Shown here piece after piece: positions 52,006-58,988 of a stretch of DNA of 64,000 nt (positions are counted from its first letter, which is position 1; each line of letters starts with the position of its first letter). The notes beneath the pieces are model-generated. The model was not told the DNA's origin. It saw only the letters and a program-made list of their open reading frames with translations, and ran no database searches. The position numbers were made by a program, and so were the translations under genes. This stretch comes from Didemnitutus sp041906465 (GTDB lineage Bacteria > Verrucomicrobiota > Verrucomicrobiia > Opitutales > Opitutaceae): NCBI GenBank assembly GCA_041906465.1, contig JAYRJE010000006.1, positions 1-64,000 of the forward strand, in the 5' to 3' direction.

Positions 52006-52265
52006 GGCATCAACTTTGTGACCGCACACGACGGCTCCACCCGGCACGACCTCCTCAGCGGCAACGGCGAACACAACGCGAAGAAGCAGGACGACAACCA
52101 CGACGGCGCCGACGCCAATCACTGCTGGAATCGCGGCGCCGAGGGTCCCAGCGAAGACGCGGCGGCCCTCGGGCTGCGCGCATCAGAAGCGCCACCTCCG
52201 GTGGCACGCTCCTCCTCCCGCAAGGCACGCCGATGATCTGCGGCGGCGGCGAGGACGCGCGGCGC
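52006..52265 (+). pseudogene. Decayed fragment of a glycogen debranching enzyme (glgX)
   Basis: Frame one encodes SAGINFVTAHDGSTRHDLLS, then GEHNAKKQDDNHDGADANHC and WNRGAEGPSED, which lines up with the GlgX/isoamylase segment around INFVTCHDGFTL, with DNRDG and SWNCGVEGPT. After a shift into frame three near 52200, TLLLPQGTPMICGGGED continues the same protein (usual LLSQGTPMLLAGDE). The rest of the enzyme is missing on both sides. Two kinds of damage, a frameshift and loss of both ends, show it is a relic. It may have been cut off by rearrangement next to cstA. Confidence 0.82.
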
Positions 52266-52405
52266 CTCGACTTGCTCTCGCGCCCCGGGCACCTGCACGC
52301 GTGGAGGTGACATGTGCCACCAACTGCGGCGCTTCACGCCACCGCTTTTTCCTAGCCCGCAACCTCCGCGCGTGTAAGGTCGCCGCACCCCTACCCCTTC
52401 CACGC

Positions 52406-54466
52406 ATGGAGCAAACCCGCCCGCTCTCCTGGTTGCGCATCGTCGTTTGGTTTCTCGTCGTCGCGCTCGGTGTCACCGCCGTGGCCGTCCTCGCCTGGAC
52501 GCGCGACGAGCCGGTCAACGCGCTCTGGCTCGTTGTCGCTTCCGTGTGCGTCTTCGCGCTCGCGTGGCGTTTCCACAGCGCGTGGCTCGCCGCCAAAGTG
52601 CTCACGCTGGACGAGACGCGTGCGACGCCGGCCATCGTGAAGGAAGACGGCAAGGATTTCGTCCGCACCAACAAGTGGGTCGTCTTCGGCCACCATTTCG
52701 CCGCCATCGCCGGGCCCGGGCCGCTGGTCGGTCCCGTGCTCGCGGCGCAATTCGGCTATCTGCCGGGCATGTTGTGGATCCTCGTCGGAGCCACGCTCGG
52801 CGGCGCGGTGCATGATTGCATCGTGCTCTTTTGCTCCACGCGCCGCGGCGGGCGTTCGCTCGGGCAAATGGTGCGCGACGAGGTCGGCCCGTTTGCCGGC
52901 TTCCTCACGCTGATCAGCGTCGTGGCCATCATGACGATCCTGCTGGCGGTGCTCGCGCTCGTCGTCGTGAAGGCCCTCGCGGAAAGTCCGTGGGGGACGT
53001 TCACGATCGCGGCGACCATTCCGCTCGCGCTGGTCATGGGCGTGGCGCTGCGCTCGTGGCTGCCGGGGAAGATCGGCGTCGTGAGTGCGTTCGGCGTCGC
53101 GGGGCTGCTGCTCGCCGTCGTCGGCGGGCAGTGGATCCAAGGCACCGCGTTCGAGCAATGGATGACGCTGCGCGGCACGACGCTCGCGTGGTGGATCATG
53201 GGCTACTCGCTGGTCGCATCCGTATTGCCGATCTGGCTGCTGCTCGCACCGCGCGACTACCTGAGCACCTTCATGAAGATCGGCTGCGTCGCGCTGCTCG
53301 GGCTGGCGATCGTCGTGCTGGCGCCGCAGCTGAAAATGCCGGCGCTGACCAAGTTCATCGATGGCACGGGGCCGGTGTTCGCCGGGCCGGTGTTCCCGTT
53401 TTGCTTCATCACGATCGCCTGCGCCGCGATCTCGGGCTTTCACGCCCTGGTGTCGTCGGGCACGACCCCGAAGATGATCGAGCGCGAGAGCCACATCCGT
53501 ATCGTCGGCTACGGCGGCATGATCACGGAAATGCTCGTCGGCATCATGGCGCTGATCGCCGCATGCGCGATGGAGCCGGGCGAATATTTCGCGATCAACA
53601 TGAAGGGCGACGTCGCCGCCGTGACGCAGAAGGTCACTGCGCTCGGCTTCCCCGTCACCGCGCAGCAGATGACCGACCTCGCCGCGTCCGTCGGCGAGCA
53701 CAACATGGTCGGCCGCACCGGCGGCGCGCCGACGTTCGCCGTCGGCATGGCGCACATGTTCGCGGGCGTGCTCGGCAGCAAAACCGCGGCCGCACTTTGG
53801 TATCACTTCGCCATCATGTTCGAGGCGCTGTTCATCCTCACGACGCTCGACGCCGGCACGCGCGTCGGCCGGTTCCTCGTGCAGGACCTGCTCGGCTACG
53901 CCTGGAAACCGCTCGGCGACACGCACTCCACCGCGGGCAACTGGCTCGCGACGCTCGCCTTCGTCGCGGCGTGGGGCTGGTTCCTCTACCAGGGCGTCGT
54001 CGACCCGCTCGGCGGCATCAACTCGCTCTGGCCGATCTTCGGCGTGGCGAACCAACTGCTCGCGGTCATCGCGCTGGCGCTGGGCACCACCGTGCTGATC
54101 AAGATGGGTCGCGCGCGCTACGCGTGGGTGTCGCTCGCGCCGCTCGCGTGGTTGCTGTGCGTCACGATCACGGCCGGCTGGATGAAAATCTTCGCCGCCG
54201 ATCCGCGCCTCGGGTTCCTCAGCGCCGCGGATGCGCTGAAGCAGCAAATCGCCGCCGGCGGCACCGCCACGCAGCTCGCCCAGTGGCAGCAGCTGCTGAC
54301 GAGCAACTACGTCAACACGGCGGTCACGGCATCGTTCCTCGTGCTCGTCGTCCTCGTCGTGCTCGCCTGCGCGCGCGTGTGGGTGCAACTGCTCCGGGGC
54401 CGTCGCACCGCCGATTTGCGCGAGGAGCCCTACGTGCCGCTGGCCGAAGTGGCGCAGGCGAAGTAG
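52406..54466 (+). CDS. cstA: Carbon starvation protein CstA-type peptide/pyruvate transporter
   Basis: The 686-residue membrane protein matches CstA: about 16-18 membrane segments and the blocks KDFVRTNKWVVFGHHFAAIA, GPLVGPVLAAQFGYLPGMLW, ISGFHALVSSGTTPKMIERE and GTRVGRFLVQDLLGYAW. CstA proteins import peptides and, in enterics, pyruvate during carbon starvation. Length is normal for the family. The ATG at 52406 starts the hydrophobic N-terminus; 35 upstream in-frame codons are shadow. The gene is followed at once by the convergent TonB-like gene with a 10-base gap. Confidence 0.95.
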   Translation: MEQTRPLSWLRIVVWFLVVALGVTAVAVLAWTRDEPVNALWLVVASVCVFALAWRFHSAWLAAKVLTLDETRATPAIVKEDGKDFVRTNKWVVFGHHFAAIAGPGPLVGPVLAAQFGYLPGMLWILVGATLGGAVHDCIVLFCSTRRGGRSLGQMVRDEVGPFAGFLTLISVVAIMTILLAVLALVVVKALAESPWGTFTIAATIPLALVMGVALRSWLPGKIGVVSAFGVAGLLLAVVGGQWIQGTAFEQWMTLRGTTLAWWIMGYSLVASVLPIWLLLAPRDYLSTFMKIGCVALLGLAIVVLAPQLKMPALTKFIDGTGPVFAGPVFPFCFITIACAAISGFHALVSSGTTPKMIERESHIRIVGYGGMITEMLVGIMALIAACAMEPGEYFAINMKGDVAAVTQKVTALGFPVTAQQMTDLAASVGEHNMVGRTGGAPTFAVGMAHMFAGVLGSKTAAALWYHFAIMFEALFILTTLDAGTRVGRFLVQDLLGYAWKPLGDTHSTAGNWLATLAFVAAWGWFLYQGVVDPLGGINSLWPIFGVANQLLAVIALALGTTVLIKMGRARYAWVSLAPLAWLLCVTITAGWMKIFAADPRLGFLSAADALKQQIAAGGTATQLAQWQQLLTSNYVNTAVTASFLVLVVLVVLACARVWVQLLRGRRTADLREEPYVPLAEVAQAK

Positions 54467-54476
54467 CCGCGCCGCA

Positions 54477-54959
54477 CTATTTCTTGGCCGCAGCGGCCTC
54501 GAGCGTCTTCGCCATCTCGGCCGGATCGACGTAGCGATACGTCGCCGGCAGCACCGCGTAGGTCGCCACCGGCTTGCCCTCGAGCGTCGCCGGGCGGAAA
54601 CGAAACTGCTGCGCCATTTTGCGGGCCGCGGCTTCGAAACCTTTGCTGTTCGAGGAAACGATGGCGGTGCTGAGCACCTGGCCCCGATCGGAAATGACGA
54701 TGCCGACCTCGACGAGGTGCTCCTTCCGATCGGACCGGATCGAGGTCGGAACGTCGAGGGCCCCCGCCTGCGTCGGCACGGGCGCGGTGAACGCCGCATC
54801 GCCCGTCCGGCGAAACTCGAAAGCCATTTTCTCGTGCGCGAAGAGCGGCGCGATCGACGTCGGATCGGCCGACAAATAGACAACAACGGGGGCGCGCTCG
54901 GCCGCGGAAACAACGCCCGCGGCTGCGAGCATGAGCGTGAACAGGATGTTCTTGAACAT
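54477..54959 (-). CDS. Second single-domain secreted TonB-like protein
   Basis: The 160-residue protein has a signal peptide (MFKNILFTLMLAAAGVVSAA, cleavage before ERAP) and one TonB-like C-terminal domain: SDRKEHLVEVGIVISDRGQV, then KGFEAAARKMAQQFRFRPAT and the end ATYAVLPATYRYVDPAEM. As with the protein at 15370-15750, the anchor and linker of true TonB are missing. About 55 residues of unknown sequence come before the domain. The start at 54959 begins the signal peptide. Role unknown; such proteins may act as soluble periplasmic modules. Confidence 0.72.
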   Translation of the reverse strand: MFKNILFTLMLAAAGVVSAAERAPVVVYLSADPTSIAPLFAHEKMAFEFRRTGDAAFTAPVPTQAGALDVPTSIRSDRKEHLVEVGIVISDRGQVLSTAIVSSNSKGFEAAARKMAQQFRFRPATLEGKPVATYAVLPATYRYVDPAEMAKTLEAAAAKK

Positions 54960-55023
54960 GGTCAGCGTGGTTTGGCGGCCCGTGCGAAGCCGACAAAATC
55001 TCGTGGTCCGCCACACGCCAACG

Positions 55024-55057
55024 ACAAAAAATCAGGCGCCGGCGTTGACCGGCGCCT
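55024..55057 (-). terminator. Intrinsic terminator, leftward
   Basis: The nine-base perfect stem aggcgccgg/ccggcgcct (55034-55057) has the loop cgttga and is followed on the minus strand by gattttttg. It would end leftward transcription from the RNA methyltransferase gene about 155 bases beyond its stop codon, before the TonB-like gene's promoter. Confidence 0.75.
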
Positions 55058-55212
55058 TCATTTTAACGGCTGGCGACCTCCGCGGTCGGGAGCGTTAGCG
55101 CATAGGTGCGTTGTTTTCGCGCGGCGTCACCCGCAGGCGGTGAGCGGCGCGACACAAGGATGCCACAGACGCGCCCGGCGCGCTCCGCATTCGTTGCGCC
55201 CGCGGGCGCTGC

Positions 55213-56745
55213 TCACTTCTTGCGCAGCGTCACCACGCACTCGAGGTGACGCGTCTGCGGGAACAAGTCGAACGGCTGCACCGCCGTCAGCTCATAGCCG
55301 GCAGCGAGGAAGCTCTTCAAATCGCGCATCTGCGTCGCCGGATCGCAGGAGACATAAACCACCGCGCGCGGGCCAAACGTGAACAGCTGCGCGAGAAACG
55401 ACTCGTCGCATCCCTTGCGCGGCGGATCGATGACGACCGCCGTGTCGGCCGCCACGAACGACGCGTCGAGTCCGGCAAAGATCGTCGCCGCGTCGCCGGC
55501 GGAAAACACGGCGTTCGTGATGCCGTTCGCGGCGGCGTTCTCCCGCGCGAACTTGACCGACGTCTCGCTCACCTCGACGCCCGCCACGCGCTCGAACGCC
55601 GGCGCGCAACTCAGCGCGAACAGTCCGCTGCCGCAGTAGGCATCGACGAGCAGGCGCGCGCCGCTCGCCTTCGCCTGCTCGCGCACATAGCCGGTGAACG
55701 CCGGCAGGATGAACGGATTGTTCTGAAAGAAATCGCGCGCGAGGAAGTGCAACCGCAACGGCGCGTAGCGCGCAGGCGTCCCGCCCCCATCCGCATCCGC
55801 GCTCCCGATCGCGTCCGCGCCCTCCTTCTCAGCCAGTTTGTAACGTATTACGTTACAAACCGGATCGGCCCCACTCGAGACGTCGCTGGGTTTGTAACGT
55901 AATATGTTACAACCCGCCGGGGTGATTACTTCGTGGATGACGGCATCGTAGTCGGTGATCACGCCTTCCTGCGCGTGGCGCAGGAGCAGCGTGGCGTCGC
56001 GCTTGAACTCGCCGGCGGCCAGCCGCTGCCGCGTGCGCGCGCGGACCTCAGGGAGCTTGGCGTTGATCTCCGGCGTCGCGATCGGGCACGCCGGCACGTC
56101 GACGAGATCGAAACGCGTGCCTTGCTTGAGAAAGCCGATCGGCGTCTCGTCCGGCGGCGGCGTGCGCGGATCGTCCGGCCGGCCGACGTGAAAGTGCGGC
56201 GTGATCTTCGAGCGGTAGCCGTATTCGCGTGGCGAGCCGATCACGGGCGACACGGTAAACTCGATGCCCGCCATGTAGCGCAGCACTTCTTCGACCTGCC
56301 GACGTTTCCAGTTCAACTGCTCCGCGTAGGTGAGGTGCTGGTATTGGCAGCCACCGCAACGGCCGAACAGCGGACACGGCGCCGCAATGCGGTGCGGCGA
56401 CGGCGTGAGCACCTCGAGCAGGTCGGCTTCGGAGAAATTCTTGTGATTGCGATAGACGCGGACCCTCACGCGCTCGCCGGGCAACGTGAACGGCACCATC
56501 ACGACCCAGCCCGAGCGATTTGGGCTTTCGGATTTTGGATTTGGCTGAGGCCCTGCAGACGGGGGGATTTCCGAACCATCTGGCTGTGCGGGATCCGCCG
56601 GTTGATCGCTGATCGCTGACGGCTGACCGCTGGGCAACGCCACGCGGCCGAGGCCGACACCGAGATTGGTGAGCGTGGAAATCTCCAGCTCGATCTCGGT
56701 GCGATACGGGAACGGGTAGTCGTTGAATTTTTTCTTTCGGCCCAC
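55213..56745 (-). CDS. rlmD: RlmD-type rRNA (uracil-C5)-methyltransferase with two inserts
   Basis: The 510-residue protein matches the RlmD/RumA-TrmA family, which makes 5-methyluridine in 23S rRNA. It has a TRAM domain (STLTNLGVGLGRVALPSG, then WVVMVPFTLPGERVRV), the iron-sulfur CPLFGRCGGCQ, and the S-adenosylmethionine parts DFFQNNPFILPAF, LLVDAYCGSGLFAL, VVIDPPRKGC and VVYVSCDPATQM with the catalytic cysteine. It is longer than usual because of two inserts: about 40 residues in the TRAM domain (56525-56640) and about 45 residues before the S-adenosylmethionine domain holding the repeated peptide CNxxRYK. The GTG at 56745 lies in an inverted-repeat arm. The methylated uridine (U1939 or U747 type) cannot be told apart here. 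Confidence 0.88.
   Translation of the reverse strand: MGRKKKFNDYPFPYRTEIELEISTLTNLGVGLGRVALPSGQPSAISDQPADPAQPDGSEIPPSAGPQPNPKSESPNRSGWVVMVPFTLPGERVRVRVYRNHKNFSEADLLEVLTPSPHRIAAPCPLFGRCGGCQYQHLTYAEQLNWKRRQVEEVLRYMAGIEFTVSPVIGSPREYGYRSKITPHFHVGRPDDPRTPPPDETPIGFLKQGTRFDLVDVPACPIATPEINAKLPEVRARTRQRLAAGEFKRDATLLLRHAQEGVITDYDAVIHEVITPAGCNILRYKPSDVSSGADPVCNVIRYKLAEKEGADAIGSADADGGGTPARYAPLRLHFLARDFFQNNPFILPAFTGYVREQAKASGARLLVDAYCGSGLFALSCAPAFERVAGVEVSETSVKFARENAAANGITNAVFSAGDAATIFAGLDASFVAADTAVVIDPPRKGCDESFLAQLFTFGPRAVVYVSCDPATQMRDLKSFLAAGYELTAVQPFDLFPQTRHLECVVTLRKK
55836..55913. repeat. Paired in-gene palindromes, 54 bp apart (copy in rlmD)
   Basis: Cores gtaacgtattacgttac (55840-55856) and gtaacgtaatatgttac (55894-55910), both flanked by gttt/aaac-like bases, are palindromic and have centres at 55848 and 55902. 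They are in frame in the gene and encode CNVIRYK and CNILRYK. They are AT-rich in a GC-rich gene. Confidence 0.9.
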
Positions 56746-56922
56746 GGCACACACGAAAGACACGAAACCCGCCAACGGAAGCCTGAAGAAGCGCCCGCGA
56801 CACTCGCGAATTTTCGCGCATCCGGCGCCCACGCTGGCTCGCGAGCATGCGCGTCAATTCGCGGGTCGTTCTGTCGGATAAATAAGCTTTGGCACTTTCG
56901 TGTCTTTCGTGTGTTTCGTGGG
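56741..56922. repeat. Inverted-arm element forming a divergent gene spacer
   Basis: The left arm (56741-56767, containing acacacgaaagacacgaaac) and the right arm (56897-56922, containing ttcgtgtctttcgtgtgttt) are reverse complements about 130 bases apart. The inside holds cgcccacgctggctcgcgag (56826-56845), which is nearly the same in the element at 63555-63726. The left arm contains the GTG start of the leftward rlmD gene. Confidence 0.8.
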
Positions 56923-56934
56923 CTCTCTCCCGTC

Positions 56935-57735
56935 GTGACCGAAAGAATCACCAGCCTCCAAAACCCGCGCGTGAAACAACTCGTGCGCCTGCGCGAGCGG
57001 CGCGAGCGCGACGAGGCGGGCCTGTTTCTCGTCGAGGGCTACCGCGAGGTGCGCCGCGCCCTGGAAAAGGGCGTGAAGCTGAAAGAGCTCTATTTCTCTG
57101 CCGACTGGTTCCTGGGTGAGAACGAGCCCGCGCTGATCGAGCAGGCGCGGCAGGCCGGAGCGCAGCTGTTCGAGCTGTCCAAAGACGCGTTTGCCAAGGT
57201 CGCCTACCGCGAGCGCCCCGATGGCTTGCTCGCGGTCGCCCCGCAATGGAAGCGCACGCTCGAGGACCTGAAACTCGGCGCCACACCTTTTCTACTGGTC
57301 TGCGAGTCGATCGAAAAACCGGGCAACCTGGGCACGATTCTCCGCAGTGCCGACGCCGCCGGCTGCGACGCCGTGATCGTGTGCGACGCCGTGACGGACG
57401 TTTTCAATCCGAACGTCGTGCGCGCGTCCACCGGCGTGCTGTTCTCCGTGCCGGTCGTCGTCGCCGATTCCGCCACCGTGCGGGCGTGGTTGAAAGCAAA
57501 AGGCATCCGCGCCGCCGCAACCACACCGCACACCGACAATCTCTACACGAAGACCGACCTGCGCGGGCCGCTCGCCGTCGTCATGGGCAGCGAGCAATAC
57601 GGCCTCAGCGAGTTCTGGATGAAGGGCGCTGACGTGCTCGTGCGCATCCCGATGGCCGGCCAGGCCGATTCGCTGAACGTCGCGATGGCGACAATCATCA
57701 CGCTGTTCGAGGCCGTGCGTCAGCGAAGCGGGTAA
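56935..57735 (+). CDS. TrmH/SpoU family RNA 2'-O-methyltransferase
   Basis: The 266-residue protein has an N-terminal substrate-binding domain (ITSLQNPRVKQLVRLRERRE, LFLVEGYREVRRALE) and a SPOUT catalytic domain. SPOUT motif 1 is ESIEKPGNLGTILRSADAAG, motif 2 is AVVMGSEQYGLSEFW and motif 3 is RIPMAGQADSLNVAMATII. It methylates a ribose 2'-OH in rRNA (RlmB/TsnR type). The GTG at 56935 was chosen; a GTG at 56911 adds eight residues from the repeat arm. It is divergent from the other methyltransferase gene, so two rRNA-modifying enzymes share one upstream region. Confidence 0.92.
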   Translation: MTERITSLQNPRVKQLVRLRERRERDEAGLFLVEGYREVRRALEKGVKLKELYFSADWFLGENEPALIEQARQAGAQLFELSKDAFAKVAYRERPDGLLAVAPQWKRTLEDLKLGATPFLLVCESIEKPGNLGTILRSADAAGCDAVIVCDAVTDVFNPNVVRASTGVLFSVPVVVADSATVRAWLKAKGIRAAATTPHTDNLYTKTDLRGPLAVVMGSEQYGLSEFWMKGADVLVRIPMAGQADSLNVAMATIITLFEAVRQRSG

Positions 57736-57763
57736 TGGCAGCGCGCATGCGGCAGGGGCTGGC

Positions 57764-57845
57764 ATGGAGGGCTCGGCTCCAGCCGAGCCGAAACGGAACG
57801 TATGCGGAGGGGTATTCGCGGCGCGGCAGGAGCCGCGCCCTCCAC
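57764..57845. repeat. Twin-hairpin dispersed repeat
   Basis: The outer ends atggagggc and gccctccac pair. Inside are the hairpins ggctcggctcc/agccgagcc (57770-57789) and gcgcggc/gccgcgc (57821-57838). It lies between the convergent TrmH-type and oleD genes. Confidence 0.75.
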
Positions 57846-57869
57846 GGCACCGCTCGCAGCAGCGCGGAG

Positions 57870-58988
57870 CTAAAAAGCGTTCCCCGCGCGGTAGTGCGCG
57901 ATCAGCTCCGCCGTGCCGGCCGCCATCGTCACACGCGGGTGATAGTCGAGGTCGCGACGCGCGGCGTCGATTTTGAACCAGTGGTCCGTCGCCAGCTCCT
58001 TTACCACGAAACGCGTGGTCGGCGGCTCGCCTTTCAACGGCAGCACGCGCCACAGGAACTCCAGCACGCCCGCCGCACGATACGCCGTCGCGAGCGACAC
58101 GTGCTTCGTCGCCGGCGGCTCGCCCAGTCCGCGCAACAGCTCGTTGATCCAGTCCCAGAGCACGACCGGCTCGCCGTTGGTGATGAAGTAAGCCCGCCCG
58201 CGCGGGTCACGCGCATCCGGAGAAGTGTAACCTAATAGGTTACGCTTTCCGTCAGTGTCCCGAGTGGAGCCAGGGGAACTGTAACCTATTAGGTTACAAA
58301 TCGGGCGGGCATCAGGCGCGAGGCCGGCGTGGGCGAGGGCGTGCTCGGCGAGGAGGTGGGCGTCGACGACGTTGGTGATGTGCGTGCAATCGACGAGATT
58401 GCGGCCGGGACCGATGATCTTCAGGCGGCCGGCGCGCGCGAGCTTCAGGACGCGCGGGATGATGTTGCGGTCGCCCGGGCCCCACACGAGGTGCGGACGC
58501 AACGCGACGGTCGCCAGCGAGGCGTCATTGGCCGTGGCGACGAGGCGCTCGGCAGCGGCCTTGCTGGTCGGATAAGCGCACGGCGCCTGCGTGCACAGCG
58601 CGGCGGATTCGTCGACGCCGGCGAGATCGCCGCCGTTGAAGACGACGCTCGGCGAACTCGTGTAGACCAGTCGCGGCACGCGCGCGGCCCGGCAGGCGGC
58701 GATCACGTGACGCGTGCCTTCGACGTTCACGTGAAAGAAATCCTCGTCCGGTCCCCACACGCCGACGCGACCGGCGACGTGAAACACGGTGCCGGAGCCT
58801 TCCATGCCGCGCGAGAGGGCGGCCGTGTCGTGGAGATCGCCGGACACGATGTGCGCGCCGCGCTTTTCGAGCTCAGGCAACGGGCGCCGCGCGAGCACGC
58901 GCACTTTGCGACCGGCCGCGAGCAGGCGCTCGGCGAGTTTGCCGCCGATGAAGCCGCTGGCGCCGGTGATGAAGACAGTATCGTTCAT
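57870..58988 (-). CDS. oleD: OleD-type 2-alkyl-3-oxoalkanoate reductase (extended SDR)
   Basis: The 372-residue protein is an extended short-chain dehydrogenase of the 3-beta-HSD/OleD branch: NAD(P)-binding ITGASGFIGGKLAERLLAAG, active-site YPTSKAAAE, ALRPHLVWGPGDRNIIPRVL and the late block AYFITNGEPVVLWDWINELL. OleD reduces the beta-keto acid made by OleA to a beta-hydroxy acid in long-chain olefin synthesis. It overlaps oleC by four bases (ATGA), which supports the assignment. About 30 extra residues (PICNLIGYSS to LLGYTSPDAR) come from a paired palindrome element inserted in frame at 58227-58297. Without oleA and oleB nearby, a related sterol-type reductase remains possible. Confidence 0.85.
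   Translation of the reverse strand: MNDTVFITGASGFIGGKLAERLLAAGRKVRVLARRPLPELEKRGAHIVSGDLHDTAALSRGMEGSGTVFHVAGRVGVWGPDEDFFHVNVEGTRHVIAACRAARVPRLVYTSSPSVVFNGGDLAGVDESAALCTQAPCAYPTSKAAAERLVATANDASLATVALRPHLVWGPGDRNIIPRVLKLARAGRLKIIGPGRNLVDCTHITNVVDAHLLAEHALAHAGLAPDARPICNLIGYSSPGSTRDTDGKRNLLGYTSPDARDPRGRAYFITNGEPVVLWDWINELLRGLGEPPATKHVSLATAYRAAGVLEFLWRVLPLKGEPPTTRFVVKELATDHWFKIDAARRDLDYHPRVTMAAGTAELIAHYRAGNAF
58227..58297. repeat. Paired in-gene palindromes, 54 bp apart (copy in oleD)
   Basis: Perfect palindromes gtaacctaataggttac (58227-58243) and gtaacctattaggttac (58281-58297) have centres at 58235 and 58289. In the oleD frame they encode CNLIGYS and RNLLGYT. PDAR occurs on both sides of the insert, which could be a diverged target duplication. 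Confidence 0.9.

Noticed and set aside
52391..54913. 840-codon minus-strand open frame across cstA
   Set aside because: It is rich in Arg, Glu, His and Asp, spans cstA and its neighbour, and has no motifs; cstA on the plus strand is certain.
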